Part shown: positions 26,601-33,661 of the stretch, one piece after another
How the letters are laid out: each line of letters opens with the position of its first letter
Position numbering within the stretch: position 1 is the first letter of the stretch
Origin: BRH-c25 sp041690515
GTDB taxonomy: Bacteria; Bacillota; Clostridia; Lutisporales; Lutisporaceae
Reading direction: 5' to 3'
NCBI GenBank assembly: GCA_041690515.1
Contig: JAWLHF010000014.1
Span: forward strand, 1-40,645
Length of the DNA stretch: 40,645 bases
Program-made: the position numbers and the translations under genes
The notes under the pieces: model-generated
The model's database searches: none
Seen by the model: only the letters and a program-made list of their open reading frames with translations
What the model was told of the DNA's origin: nothing

Positions 26601-26851
26601 TCCGGTTTCTCCTTTTCAATAATACGCTCAATAATCTCCACTGTCAGTGGTTCAATGTATATCTTATCAGCTACCTCCTTATCAGTCATTATTGTGGCCG
26701 GGTTGCTGTTTATCAGTACAACCTCCACACCTTCCTCCCTAAGTGCTCCGCATGCCTGAGTTCCGGAATAGTCGAACTCTGCAGCCTGACCTATTATAAT
26801 AGGTCCGGAACCGATTACCAATACCTTTTTTATTCTGTTATCCAACGGCAT
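23636..26851 (-). CDS. carB: Carbamoyl-phosphate synthase large subunit
   Basis: 1071 residues, the full length of CarB. The two ATP-grasp halves are clear. The first opens with KKVLVIGSGPIIIGQAAEFD and holds GGTGGGIAENEEEL, the second opens near 555 with KVIVLGSGPIRIGQGIEFDY. The C-terminal MGS-like domain (from about 930) is the allosteric region that binds UMP and related effectors. The enzyme makes carbamoyl phosphate from bicarbonate, ammonia and two ATP for pyrimidine and arginine synthesis. An ATG at 26851 is preferred over a GTG two codons earlier, since GGGGGT lies 6 bp before it. It lies 13 bp after carA. Confidence 0.98.
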   Translation of the reverse strand: MPLDNRIKKVLVIGSGPIIIGQAAEFDYSGTQACGALREEGVEVVLINSNPATIMTDKEVADKIYIEPLTVEIIERIIEKEKPDSLLAGMGGQTGLNLAVDLYDKGILEKHGVRVIGTSIESIKKGEDRELFRKEMQRIGKPCIESEIIRDVEAGKVYSRKIGYPVIVRPAYTLGGTGGGIAENEEELEAILSHGLQLSSIGQVLIERSVKGWKEIEYEVMRDRHGNSISVCNMENIDPVGIHTGDSIVVAPSQTLSDKEYQMLRSAAINIINAIGIEGGCNVQFALNPDSYEYAVIEINPRVSRSSALASKATGYPIAKVAAKIALGYSLDEIMNAVTRKTYACFEPTLDYVVVKIPKWPFDKFYAAKRQLGTKMMATGEVMAIGSSFEAAFLKAIRSLEIGSSTLEHENMKGLSLSELKRKVVYPDDERIFALAEMIRRDYRIDAISKITGIDGFFLKKIKNIVRREEELKAMNIEGLSRELLLELKVRGFSDKGIGSLIGVSPEDIYDLRAKWDIHPSYNMVDTCAGEFEACTPYYYSVYNAADEVMVSDRRKVIVLGSGPIRIGQGIEFDYASVHAVKALRKLEIETIIINNNPETVSTDFDISDKLYFEPITEEDVLSIIEKEKPEGVILQFGGQTAIKLAEFLNKKNIRILGTGQEQIDMTEDRERFETLLESLGIERPKGTAVWSVESGLEAAEKLGYPVLIRPSYVLGGQGMEITHSAAELKLYLDSAFKKNKKNPVLIDKYLMGKEIEVDALCDGEKILIPGIMEHLERAGIHSGDSISVYPPQHIACDIKEKVFEYTEKLALAIGVKGIINIQFVEYGGKLYVIEVNPRASRTIPYISKVSGVPVVDLATRIIMGEKLDTLGYGAGVYREPGIVSVKVPVFSTQKLPGVEVSLGPEMKSTGEVLGVGKDFYEALYKGFMAAGMLLKLDKGVILAAISDMDKDEFIPIAKELSALGYSFAATEGTVRILKAAGLKAERIRRLTEESPNILDKIINMDIDMVINTPTKGKESNRDGFVIRRAAIEKNIGVITVLDTARALQESTAKYGSGICKVPIEVYDMGK

Positions 26852-26864
26852 TGCCACACCCCCA

Positions 26865-27923
26865 TCAACTGATCCTATTTTTTATATCCATAAATTTGTC
26901 AAACAAGCCATTAATATCCCTCGGACCCGGACTCGCTTCCGGATGGAACTGAACGCTGCATATTGGCAGCTCATTGTGTCTCATACCCTCGATTGTTCCG
27001 TCATTCATGCTTATATGAGTGGCAATCATGTTCTCCGGCAGCTCTTCGACATAATAACCGTGATTCTGAGAGGTAATATATACCTTGTTGTTCTCAAGGT
27101 CCTTAACCGGATGATTGCAGCCTCTGTGCCCGAATTTTAATTTCCCGGTCTTTCCTCCCAGTGCAAGTGCAAGAAGCTGATGACCAAGGCATATTCCCGC
27201 TATCGGCTTTTTACCGACAAGATGCTTGAGATTTGCTATAGCATCAGTCAGATCGGCAGGATTCCCGGGACCATTTGACAAGAATATCATATCCGGATTA
27301 GAATCAAGTATTTCAGTATAGCTTGAGGCAGCCGGAAATACCGTCAAAGCACATCCCCGCTCAACAAAGGATCTCATGATATTTGCTTTTATACCAAAGT
27401 CAACAATTCCAATATGCATCCCTTTTCCTGAGATTGTATATCTATTTTTAGCAGTTACATCAGCTACCGCACTTTTGTTGCTGTAGCCCCGAAGCTTTTC
27501 CATCACCAATTCCTCACTTAAATCTTCTGTAGTGATAATCCCCTTCATTGTACCATTATCTCTCAGTATCTTTGTCAGAGCTCTGGTATCGACCTGCTCT
27601 ATTCCCATAATCTTATGATTTCTCAGATAGTCCTCCAATTTGAACTCGCATCTGAAATTATTCGGGTAATCACATGCTTCTCTTACGATGAATCCCTTTA
27701 CATCAGGACAATCAGATTCAACATCCTCCAGATTCAAGCCGTAATTCCCTATCAAAGGATAAGTCATACAAACAATCTGACCATAATATGAGGGATCTGT
27801 AAGGATCTCCTGATACCCTGTCATTCCTGTAGTAAAAACCACCTCACCTACAGCCTCCTGCAAATATCCGAAGGCCTTTCCTTCAAAAACAATTCCATTT
27901 TCCAATATCAGCTTTGCCTTCAC
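26865..27923 (-). CDS. carA: Carbamoyl-phosphate synthase small (glutaminase) subunit
   Basis: 352 residues. The N-terminal CarA domain opens with KAKLILENGIVFEGKAFGY. The class I glutamine amidotransferase domain has the nucleophile Cys in GICLGHQLLAL and the His-Glu of the triad in SVQFHPEASPGP. It releases ammonia from glutamine and channels it to CarB. The GTG at 27923 is chosen because AGGAGG lies 8 bp upstream; the ATG two codons earlier is only 2 bp from that site. The GTG overlaps the stop of the upstream leader ORF (GTGA), an arrangement typical of translational coupling. Confidence 0.97.
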   Translation of the reverse strand: MKAKLILENGIVFEGKAFGYLQEAVGEVVFTTGMTGYQEILTDPSYYGQIVCMTYPLIGNYGLNLEDVESDCPDVKGFIVREACDYPNNFRCEFKLEDYLRNHKIMGIEQVDTRALTKILRDNGTMKGIITTEDLSEELVMEKLRGYSNKSAVADVTAKNRYTISGKGMHIGIVDFGIKANIMRSFVERGCALTVFPAASSYTEILDSNPDMIFLSNGPGNPADLTDAIANLKHLVGKKPIAGICLGHQLLALALGGKTGKLKFGHRGCNHPVKDLENNKVYITSQNHGYYVEELPENMIATHISMNDGTIEGMRHNELPICSVQFHPEASPGPRDINGLFDKFMDIKNRIS

Positions 27924-28072
27924 TTGCATAACCTCCTAATCTGAACACAATAAATAAAGGATAACAAAGAGAATAATATCCAAACTCCCTCAGTTATCCT
28001 TTGCGCAGCATCAGCATATATGCTCGTTTTATCCTTGTAGAACATTGTACCAATTGCATGAATAAATATCAT
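27920..28072 (-). CDS. 50-codon leader ORF of carAB, coupled to carA
   Basis: This short ORF starts at an ATG with AAAGGGG 8 bp upstream and stops with a TGA that overlaps the GTG of carA. The predicted peptide has a hydrophobic stretch, GVWILFSLLSFIYCVQI, near its end. It contains the whole attenuator hairpin, and its ribosome site is the 3' arm of the PyrR-like RNA site. It shows no run of Arg or other regulatory codons as in classic leader peptides. A longer frame extends upstream without a ribosome site. It could be a real small membrane peptide or a translated sensor of attenuation. Confidence 0.55.
   Translation of the reverse strand: MIFIHAIGTMFYKDKTSIYADAAQRITEGVWILFSLLSFIYCVQIRRLCK
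27947..28002 (-). terminator. Attenuator terminator in the carAB leader
   Basis: A perfect 10-bp stem (27993-28002 with 27956-27965) with a 27-nt loop, followed on the minus strand by ATTTATTG. The U-tract is moderate. A second AAGGATAA copy upstream near 28030-28037 could pair with the 3' arm and act as antiterminator. Confidence 0.6.
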
Positions 28073-28080
28073 AGTATTTT

Positions 28081-28112
28081 CCCCTTTCTGGCCTCTCCGG
28101 ACCAATTTAAAG
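28081..28112 (-). promoter_or_regulatory. PyrR-type RNA binding site in the carAB leader
   Basis: The minus-strand RNA reads CTTTAAATTGG, TCCGGAGAGG, CCAGAAAGGGG. This matches the PyrR binding loop of Firmicute pyr leaders (UUUAA, UCCAGAGAGGY, then AAGG), with one A-to-G change in the loop. It begins about 10 nt after the predicted start of the proximal promoter. Its 3' arm is also the ribosome site of the leader ORF, so UMP-bound PyrR could favour the downstream terminator and also block leader translation. Confidence 0.7.
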
Positions 28113-28127
28113 ATGACTATTATCACG

Positions 28128-28156
28128 AGTTTATTCTTATATCTACGGATTGTCAA
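28128..28156 (-). promoter_or_regulatory. Proximal sigma-A promoter of carAB
   Basis: TTGACA (28151-28156) and TAAACT (28128-28133) with a 17-bp spacer on the minus strand. The predicted start is about 10 nt before the PyrR-like site. Confidence 0.6.
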
Positions 28157-28235
28157 CAAACATATTCTACTAAATTGCTTAACTTAGTTCAGAAAATCAT
28201 CTCATTTTTCTAAATCATCTGGTAAGAATTGATTT

Positions 28236-28282
28236 GACTATTCACCAGTCTACTCAATAGCAGTAGTCCTACCCATAAGGAC
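28236..28282 (-). other. Three abutting small hairpins in the distal carAB leader
   Basis: Three short inverted repeats abut with no spacer: 28266-28282 (5-bp arms), 28251-28265 (4-bp arms) and 28236-28250 (4-bp arms), all with 7-nt loops. They lie on the RNA from the distal promoter. An alternative longer pairing of CTGGTGAAT with ATTCTTACCAG also exists. They do not match tRNA, T-box or purine-riboswitch cores that I know. Confidence 0.35.
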
Positions 28283-28360
28283 AGCTCGTATAATAATGTA
28301 TAAATATTGTATATTTTGTCTGTTTTATGCACTCAACCTCTTTATATTATGTATATATAT

Positions 28361-28389
28361 AATATAATATGCATATTTATACTTGTCAA
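28361..28389 (-). promoter_or_regulatory. Distal sigma-A promoter of carAB
   Basis: TTGACA (28384-28389) and TATATT (28361-28366) with an ideal 17-bp spacer on the minus strand, just past the DUF368 terminator. It would give a leader of about 430 nt. Confidence 0.7.
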
Positions 28390-28413
28390 TAAGATTTTAT
28401 ATATCTGCTGCAT

Positions 28414-28448
28414 GAAAAAAACACCACATTTTCCGTTAAATGCGGTGT
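28414..28448 (-). terminator. Terminator of the DUF368 gene
   Basis: An 11-bp stem with one G-U pair (28438-28448 with 28421-28431), followed by seven U residues on the minus strand. It lies 18 bp past the stop codon. Confidence 0.9.
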
Positions 28449-28465
28449 CTATCATTTTATGATTC

Positions 28466-29272
28466 TTATACTGCTTTTGAATACTTGCTTAATGAATAGG
28501 ATATATATAAGCCGACTGCAAAAAGTAATATGCTTATCAAATGACAAACATCAAAGGCTATACCCGGAAATATCGTTACTATTGAGCCTATTACAAATCC
28601 CAGCACTGAATAGTAAGTATAACCATAAGCCTTTTTGAACAAAAGACTGACCAGTTTTGCAAAGAGGATTATACTTATCAGAAATCCTGCACCTACAGGT
28701 ATAAGTACGGCCAAATCAATACTTCCGATCCCCTCAAGCACTATCTGGTATGCGCCTATATACATTAGAACAAAGGAAGCGCTTATACCCGGTACTATTG
28801 TACCGATACCAATAATGGCGCCATATGCCATAAGCTGCAATACATCCGGATTTGCCTCAGGAATTATATTAATACCTGCATTCTCCAAAACAACAATCAA
28901 TATTGTGACTGCAAAGGCCGCTGCACAAGGCAGTATGTACAACCTTCTAAAACCATTTTTGTTTGCCTGCCTAAAAACCACCGGAAGGGTTCCTATCATT
29001 AAGCCTATGAAAAGATACCTGACTTGTATTTCATAGAAACGAAATAAATACTCCATTATTCTGCTGAAAACCAGCACTCCTATACCGCCGCCAAGTACGA
29101 CAGGAAAAAAGAATATCACATTTTTCCTGAAATCCTTAAACACATCAGCAATAGCTTCTGTTATCCTCTCATATAAGCCGAATATAACCGCAAGAGCTCC
29201 ACCGCTCACGCCAGGTGCAACAGCACCTATCCCAATCAGCAGACCCTTTACGAACCCAGATAGAAAACCCAC
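28466..29272 (-). CDS. DUF368-family integral membrane protein
   Basis: 268 residues with about 8 hydrophobic helices. The N-terminus FVKGLLIGIGAVAPGVSGGA is the family signature. A second PGISASFVLMYIG copy in the middle shows an internal repeat, as in undecaprenyl-phosphate recycling flippases of the DUF368 and DedA types. DUF368 proteins have been reported as undecaprenyl-phosphate translocases; assigning that role here rests on family membership. The start is a GTG at 29272, since a stop lies three codons upstream in frame. The ribosome site is poor (AAAGTGAG). Confidence 0.88.
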   Translation of the reverse strand: MGFLSGFVKGLLIGIGAVAPGVSGGALAVIFGLYERITEAIADVFKDFRKNVIFFFPVVLGGGIGVLVFSRIMEYLFRFYEIQVRYLFIGLMIGTLPVVFRQANKNGFRRLYILPCAAAFAVTILIVVLENAGINIIPEANPDVLQLMAYGAIIGIGTIVPGISASFVLMYIGAYQIVLEGIGSIDLAVLIPVGAGFLISIILFAKLVSLLFKKAYGYTYYSVLGFVIGSIVTIFPGIAFDVCHLISILLFAVGLYISYSLSKYSKAV

Positions 29273-29336
29273 TATGTCTCACTCACTTTCTGCATGGCAA
29301 GTCCCGACCATGCTTTCAAAATTTGTTTGTCATATA

Positions 29337-29504
29337 TTATTTATACGATTCATAAAGGACAAAATCTTCAAGGGGCAGCCTGTTGGTCGCTGTTGGTACT
29401 GCTCTTCGCACCTCCAGTATCTTCGTCAGCTTATCCTCTTCCACTTTATCCGGCATATAGCTTCTTACAGAATACCTCTTTTTTGCCAATTCCAAAAAAT
29501 CCAT
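29337..29504 (-). pseudogene. Truncated nitroreductase-family remnant (N-terminal 55 codons)
   Basis: An ATG at 29504 with AAAGGAAGGTG upstream opens a frame whose product begins MDFLELAKKRYSVRSYMPD. After VEEDKLTKILE it has PTATNRLPLEDFVL, matching the FMN-binding start of nitroreductases (R-x-S-x-R and P-S/T-A-x-N-x-Q-P). It stops after 55 codons, whereas the family is about 170-200 residues, and nothing recognisable follows before DUF368. The usual Gln of NRQP is Leu. This looks like a gene that lost its 3' two-thirds. It may be transcribed, but could not bind FMN normally. Confidence 0.7.
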
Positions 29505-29561
29505 ATACTGCACCTTCCTTTAACTTAACCTTTTCTAATATTCTACACTATTTCCATATCG

Positions 29562-29592
29562 AAAAAAACACTGTATTCGATGAATACAGTGT
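29562..29592 (-). terminator. Terminator of the hexitol PTS operon
   Basis: A perfect 11-bp stem (29582-29592 with 29568-29578) with a 3-nt loop, followed by seven U residues on the minus strand. It lies 30 bp past the stop codon of the metallopeptidase gene. Confidence 0.93.
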
Positions 29593-29621
29593 ATACCTGA
29601 ACCTTTACCATGTTTTATCAC

Positions 29622-30323
29622 CTACATATTACCATTACGCCCGTTGAGTTCATCCTTTATTGTTCGCCATTCAGGCAGAAACTTATCCATGTAGGCATCA
29701 AATATCTTATTGTGCTTTCTTTCTAGTAAGTGAAGCAGCTCATGGACAACAACATATTCCAGGCATCTGGGATGCTTCCCCGCAAGCTGAAGATTGAGCC
29801 ATATCCTCTTATCTCTTACATTACAAGTTCCCCAACGGGTCTTCATGTTCTTTATGCCCCAATCACGGACAGCAACGCCTATTTTCTCCTGCCATCTTTC
29901 TAGGATTTCCGGAATCACCTTCCGCATATTTTCTCGATACCATTCATTAAGCACTTTAGCACGCTGCACTTTTGTACTGGATTTTCTCACCTGCAGAATA
30001 ATCTTACCATCTCTCATATGCACATTATTGCGCGAATTGGAATAAATAACCTCAAGCAGATAACTGCTTCCCCATATGTAAATACTCTCACCAGTAACAT
30101 ATTGGGGTTCTTCCCTTATTGGCCGGCTTGTGAATTTCTCTTGATGTTTTTTTATCCAGCGTGCTTTTGATGCAACAAACATATGAATTGCTTCATCATT
30201 AATGCCATATGGAGCAGTAACCCGTACCTTTCCATATGGCGGCATTACATAAAGATGAAGATTTTTAATATTCTTTTTATAGACTTCAACTTCAATATCA
30301 TCGATCTCAGTTAACTTGTTCAT
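29622..30323 (-). CDS. YgjP-type (DUF45) zinc metallopeptidase-like protein
   Basis: 233 residues. The C-terminal half has RWGTCNVRDKRIWLNLQL and then the zinc motif VVHELLHLLERKHN (His194, Glu195, His198 and His204), followed by KFLPEWR. This is the YgjP/WLM-related family of SprT-like proteins. The N-terminal beta-rich region (LHLYVMPPYGKVRVTAPYG) is also typical. The substrate is unknown, and no signal peptide is present, so it acts in the cytoplasm. Its ATG overlaps the HPr stop codon (ATGA), which places it as the last gene of the PTS operon. Confidence 0.85.
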   Translation of the reverse strand: MNKLTEIDDIEVEVYKKNIKNLHLYVMPPYGKVRVTAPYGINDEAIHMFVASKARWIKKHQEKFTSRPIREEPQYVTGESIYIWGSSYLLEVIYSNSRNNVHMRDGKIILQVRKSSTKVQRAKVLNEWYRENMRKVIPEILERWQEKIGVAVRDWGIKNMKTRWGTCNVRDKRIWLNLQLAGKHPRCLEYVVVHELLHLLERKHNKIFDAYMDKFLPEWRTIKDELNGRNGNM

Positions 30324-30583
30324 TCATTGAATCCGGCATTAATTAGTTCTGCCAGCTTGCTTACAGCCTCTTCTTCATCCGGACCTTGCGCTGTTATTGT
30401 TATCTCAGTTCCTTTGGTAATTCCCAAAGCCAATACGGCAAGTATCGATTTTGCGTTTGCTTGCTTTTCACCTTTCTGTAGCTTCAAATCAGATTTGAAT
30501 TTTGCTGCTGTATTTACAAAAACTGATGCAGGTCTCGCATGAAGCCCTGTTTCGTTAAGTATGGTGAACTTTTCCGATCTCAT
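30320..30583 (-). CDS. ptsH: Phosphocarrier protein HPr
   Basis: 87 residues, the normal length. The active-site His15 sits in ETGLHARPAS, and the regulatory Ser46 in ANAKSILAV, where HPr kinase acts in Firmicutes. It passes phosphate from enzyme I to sugar-specific EIIA proteins, and Ser46-P would serve with CcpA in catabolite repression. It is 12 bp after ptsI, the reverse of the usual ptsH-ptsI order, and lies within a sugar-specific operon. Confidence 0.96.
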   Translation of the reverse strand: MRSEKFTILNETGLHARPASVFVNTAAKFKSDLKLQKGEKQANAKSILAVLALGITKGTEITITAQGPDEEEAVSKLAELINAGFNE

Positions 30584-30595
30584 ATTTCCACTCCC

Positions 30596-32332
30596 CTATA
30601 TAAAATCTATATTCAACTGCCTCAAAGTGCTCTTTGAATATTCCAGAACCTCTTCCGGCGTATCCAGTTCAAGGGCACGGCAGGCCACTTCCTGAGCTTT
30701 TTCATAAGATACATTTCTCAATATACTCTTTACCACAGGTATTGATGCCGCACTCATACTGAACTCGTCAAGGCCCAGTCCAAGTAGGATTATTGCTGCT
30801 TCACTGCTTCCTGCCATTCCTCCGCACATTCCTGTGAATATTCCATGTCTGTGGGATGCGTCTATTACATTCTTTATCAGCCTCAATATCCCGGGATGCA
30901 GCGGTTGATACAACTTTGCAACCTTCGGATTCATCCTGTCTACAGCTAAGGAATACTGGCACAAATCATTGGTGCCTATGCTGAAAAAATCCACTTCTTT
31001 AGCTATGGTATCTGCTGTCATGGCTGCTGATGGTATCTCTACCATTATGCCGACTTTAACAGCTTTATTGAATGCTATTTTTTCCATTGATAGCTCGGAT
31101 TTGGCCTCTTCAAGGACCGCTTTCGCTTCTCTGACTTCTCCGACTCCCGAAATCATAGGAAACATAATCAGTACATTGCCATAGGCACTGGCTCTCAATA
31201 TAGCTCTAAGCTGAGTTTTGAATATGTCTTTCCTCTCCAGACAGATTCTTATGGCTCTCCACCCCATGAAGGGATTCATTTCTTCCGGCAGCTGAAGATA
31301 TGGGAGCTTTTTATCCCCTCCAATATCAAGGGTCCTTATTATGACAGGCTTACCTTCAAGTAAAACCGCAGCCTTCCTGTATTCCTCAAACTGTTCCTCT
31401 TCGGTAGGCAGCGAATCTCTATTCATATACAGGAATTCTGTTCTAAAAAGTCCTACCCCGTCACCTCCCCAGGCCTTAACATCGTCAATGTCCCCAGGAG
31501 TACCTATATTGCCCGATACTTCCAATATCCTGCCATCCAATGTTTTGGCAGGCAGATATGCCGATTGTTCAAACTTCTCCCTTTGGTTCTTATATTCCTT
31601 TATCTTAAGCTCATATTCCCTTACCAATTCTGCCTCAGGATTAACAATAACCTTTCCTTGAGTACCGTCAATTATGATGTAATCCCCATGATTGACTTTT
31701 TCACTTATATCTCCCAGACCAAGGACAGCCGGAATACCCATGCTTTTTGCCATTATTGCCGTATGAGAGGTCCCTCCTCCTATATCCGTGGCAAAGCCCA
31801 ATACCAGACTCCTGTTCAGGGATGCAGTATCAGAGGGGGTCAGATCATGAGCTACAATAATAACAGGACTGTCTATATTCTTCAATCCATCAGCAGACGC
31901 TCCTGTAATGTTCTTTATCAGCCTGCTGCTTACATCTTTTATATCTGCGGCTCTTTCCTTCATGTATGCATCCTCTATCTGTTCAAACACCGAGACATAA
32001 TAATCAGATGCTCTTTTTACCGCATAGGCGGCATTCAACTTGTCAAGTTTTATGGATTCCCTTATAGCCTCAATGAATTCAGGATCCTCAAGCATCATCA
32101 TATGCGCATCAAATATCATAGCTTTACTTTCATCAAGCTCTGAGGATACCTTTTTCTTAAGCTCTTCCAACTGGGATCTGCTTTTACTTATGCCATCCTC
32201 CAGCTTATCCAGCTCTGTCTCTGCAGATTTATAGGTTATTTCTCCTTCATCCACTGCAATCTGTTGGTTTTTGTACAGATGAATCCTTCCTGCCGCTATT
32301 CCCTCAGAACCTGAAATACCATTGTATATCAC
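30596..32332 (-). CDS. ptsI: PTS enzyme I (phosphoenolpyruvate-protein phosphotransferase)
   Basis: 578 residues. The phosphorylated His190 lies in TDIGGGTSHTAIMAKSMGIP. The PEP-binding barrel follows, with GVGLFRTEFLYM, IIRTLDIGGDKK, FSIGTNDLCQYSLAVDR and the active-site Cys in FTGMCGGMAGS. It takes phosphate from PEP and gives it to HPr. It starts at a GTG after GGAGGG, 49 bp after the dehydrogenase gene. No promoter stands out in that gap, so it is probably read from the operon promoter. Confidence 0.97.
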   Translation of the reverse strand: MIYNGISGSEGIAAGRIHLYKNQQIAVDEGEITYKSAETELDKLEDGISKSRSQLEELKKKVSSELDESKAMIFDAHMMMLEDPEFIEAIRESIKLDKLNAAYAVKRASDYYVSVFEQIEDAYMKERAADIKDVSSRLIKNITGASADGLKNIDSPVIIVAHDLTPSDTASLNRSLVLGFATDIGGGTSHTAIMAKSMGIPAVLGLGDISEKVNHGDYIIIDGTQGKVIVNPEAELVREYELKIKEYKNQREKFEQSAYLPAKTLDGRILEVSGNIGTPGDIDDVKAWGGDGVGLFRTEFLYMNRDSLPTEEEQFEEYRKAAVLLEGKPVIIRTLDIGGDKKLPYLQLPEEMNPFMGWRAIRICLERKDIFKTQLRAILRASAYGNVLIMFPMISGVGEVREAKAVLEEAKSELSMEKIAFNKAVKVGIMVEIPSAAMTADTIAKEVDFFSIGTNDLCQYSLAVDRMNPKVAKLYQPLHPGILRLIKNVIDASHRHGIFTGMCGGMAGSSEAAIILLGLGLDEFSMSAASIPVVKSILRNVSYEKAQEVACRALELDTPEEVLEYSKSTLRQLNIDFI

Positions 32333-32381
32333 GGATATCCCTCCAAAATTATTATTTGCAGTCCCCCGTCACATTTATTTT

Positions 32382-33638
32382 CTATTTCCAATTTTCCATT
32401 AGATATTTTTCTGCTTCGGCACACCATAATCCTTTATTTTTTCCAACAATTTCTGCTAACTTTGCAAAATGGTGATTGCTTCTGCCTTTCTTTTCAAAAT
32501 CACTTATAGCGGTCAGTTCCATATCAATATGTGTATATATGAGCTTTTTCCCTCCCGGTATGGACGGCAAGTTCAAAACTGTATCGGCTACACAATCCAA
32601 GCCGCCTATATGTGTGACCATTACTGCAGGATTTATCTGCTTCTTCTCCGTCATTTTTAGGGATTCTATAAGATCATCCGTGTTTCCTCCTGTGGTGCCA
32701 AGCACATGAGTAGATGCATAATGTATATTGTAAAGATTTATTTCCCCTGCAAAGTTTGTATCTGTAGGTCCTGCGAAGAAATTTAAGCAGCCGTCTCTTG
32801 CAAGTATTTTGTCTCCCTGCTCAAACACAGGTTTTACAGGAGCGAATACAAACACATCATCATACCCATGGCCTCCGGTCAATGACTTGAGGTATCCCGG
32901 CACATCATCTATATTTGAGGTATTTACAAACACAAGCTTCACTCCGCATTTTTCTGCTTCCTCTTCTGGGAATATATCTCTTGCTCGTTTGATCCTCTCT
33001 TCATCTATATCTGTTACCACAAGCAGTCCGGGCCTTCTATCACAATGCAGCGCATAATCGACAGCTCCGAGTCCCATAGGTCCGGCTGCAGCCAGTAGAG
33101 CCATATTTCCTCCCTCAACTATGCCCATCTTATGTGTGTAGTTGCCCATCTCAGTATGGTAATTGGCATGAAATGCTCCTATTATACATGACATTGGCTC
33201 TGCCAGCGATGCTTCATAATATGTCTCCCCTTCGTAGTTCAGCAAACAACCAATCTCCATTACTTCCCTGGGAATAATGCAATATGTAGCATCTCCTCCA
33301 AAGTGCATATAGGAATATCCTGGGGACCACATGGACCCCTTGTAGTTCAAAGCAGGCTGCTGTGCGAATTTGTTCCCTTCCTTAAATTGATCCTTCCATT
33401 CTGCGCCTACTTTTACTATGTTTCCTGCAAACTCATGTCCTATGATTATGGGATTCTCCGAGACATCATCAGGTACTCTCTTGTGCTTTTTTCCAAGAAT
33501 AGCCGCTTTGTAGGTAGACATGCACACACTGTCGGAAATCACTTCCACCAGTATCTCATCATCCTTTATCTCAGGAAGCTCGAAGGTTTCCAGCTTTAAG
33601 TCATTCTCTCCGTATAATCTTACCGCCTTAGTTTTCAT
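32382..33638 (-). CDS. SorE/YggP-type zinc-dependent sugar-phosphate dehydrogenase
   Basis: 418 residues of the medium-chain dehydrogenase superfamily. The sequence KTKAVRLYGENDLKLETFEL, the catalytic Zn ligands (Cys in DSVCMSTYK, His-Glu in IIGHEFAGNIV) and the late DGCLNFFAGPTDTNF match L-sorbose-1-phosphate reductase SorE and E. coli YggP. The four-Cys structural zinc loop is absent, as in that group. In this operon it should oxidise the hexitol phosphate made by the PTS. No mtlD-type (long-chain) dehydrogenase is present. The ATG at 33638 follows GGAGGT and is preferred over one six codons upstream. Confidence 0.83.
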   Translation of the reverse strand: MKTKAVRLYGENDLKLETFELPEIKDDEILVEVISDSVCMSTYKAAILGKKHKRVPDDVSENPIIIGHEFAGNIVKVGAEWKDQFKEGNKFAQQPALNYKGSMWSPGYSYMHFGGDATYCIIPREVMEIGCLLNYEGETYYEASLAEPMSCIIGAFHANYHTEMGNYTHKMGIVEGGNMALLAAAGPMGLGAVDYALHCDRRPGLLVVTDIDEERIKRARDIFPEEEAEKCGVKLVFVNTSNIDDVPGYLKSLTGGHGYDDVFVFAPVKPVFEQGDKILARDGCLNFFAGPTDTNFAGEINLYNIHYASTHVLGTTGGNTDDLIESLKMTEKKQINPAVMVTHIGGLDCVADTVLNLPSIPGGKKLIYTHIDMELTAISDFEKKGRSNHHFAKLAEIVGKNKGLWCAEAEKYLMENWK

Positions 33639-33661
33639 AGTGTGACCTCCAAACATTTTTG

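Noticed and set aside
28073..28159. Upstream extension of the carA leader ORF to 79 codons
   Set aside because: The extension crosses the proximal promoter's -10 box and the PyrR-like site and has no ribosome site. The internal ATG at 28072 has a strong one.
28236..28290. tRNA-like cloverleaf upstream of carA
   Set aside because: Three adjacent hairpins resemble D, anticodon and T arms, but there is no acceptor stem, no T-loop consensus (TTCRANY) and no standard arm lengths.
29274..29647. Plus-strand ORFs over the nitroreductase remnant and PTS operon terminator
   Set aside because: They are antisense to the remnant and the terminator hairpin, with no ribosome site.
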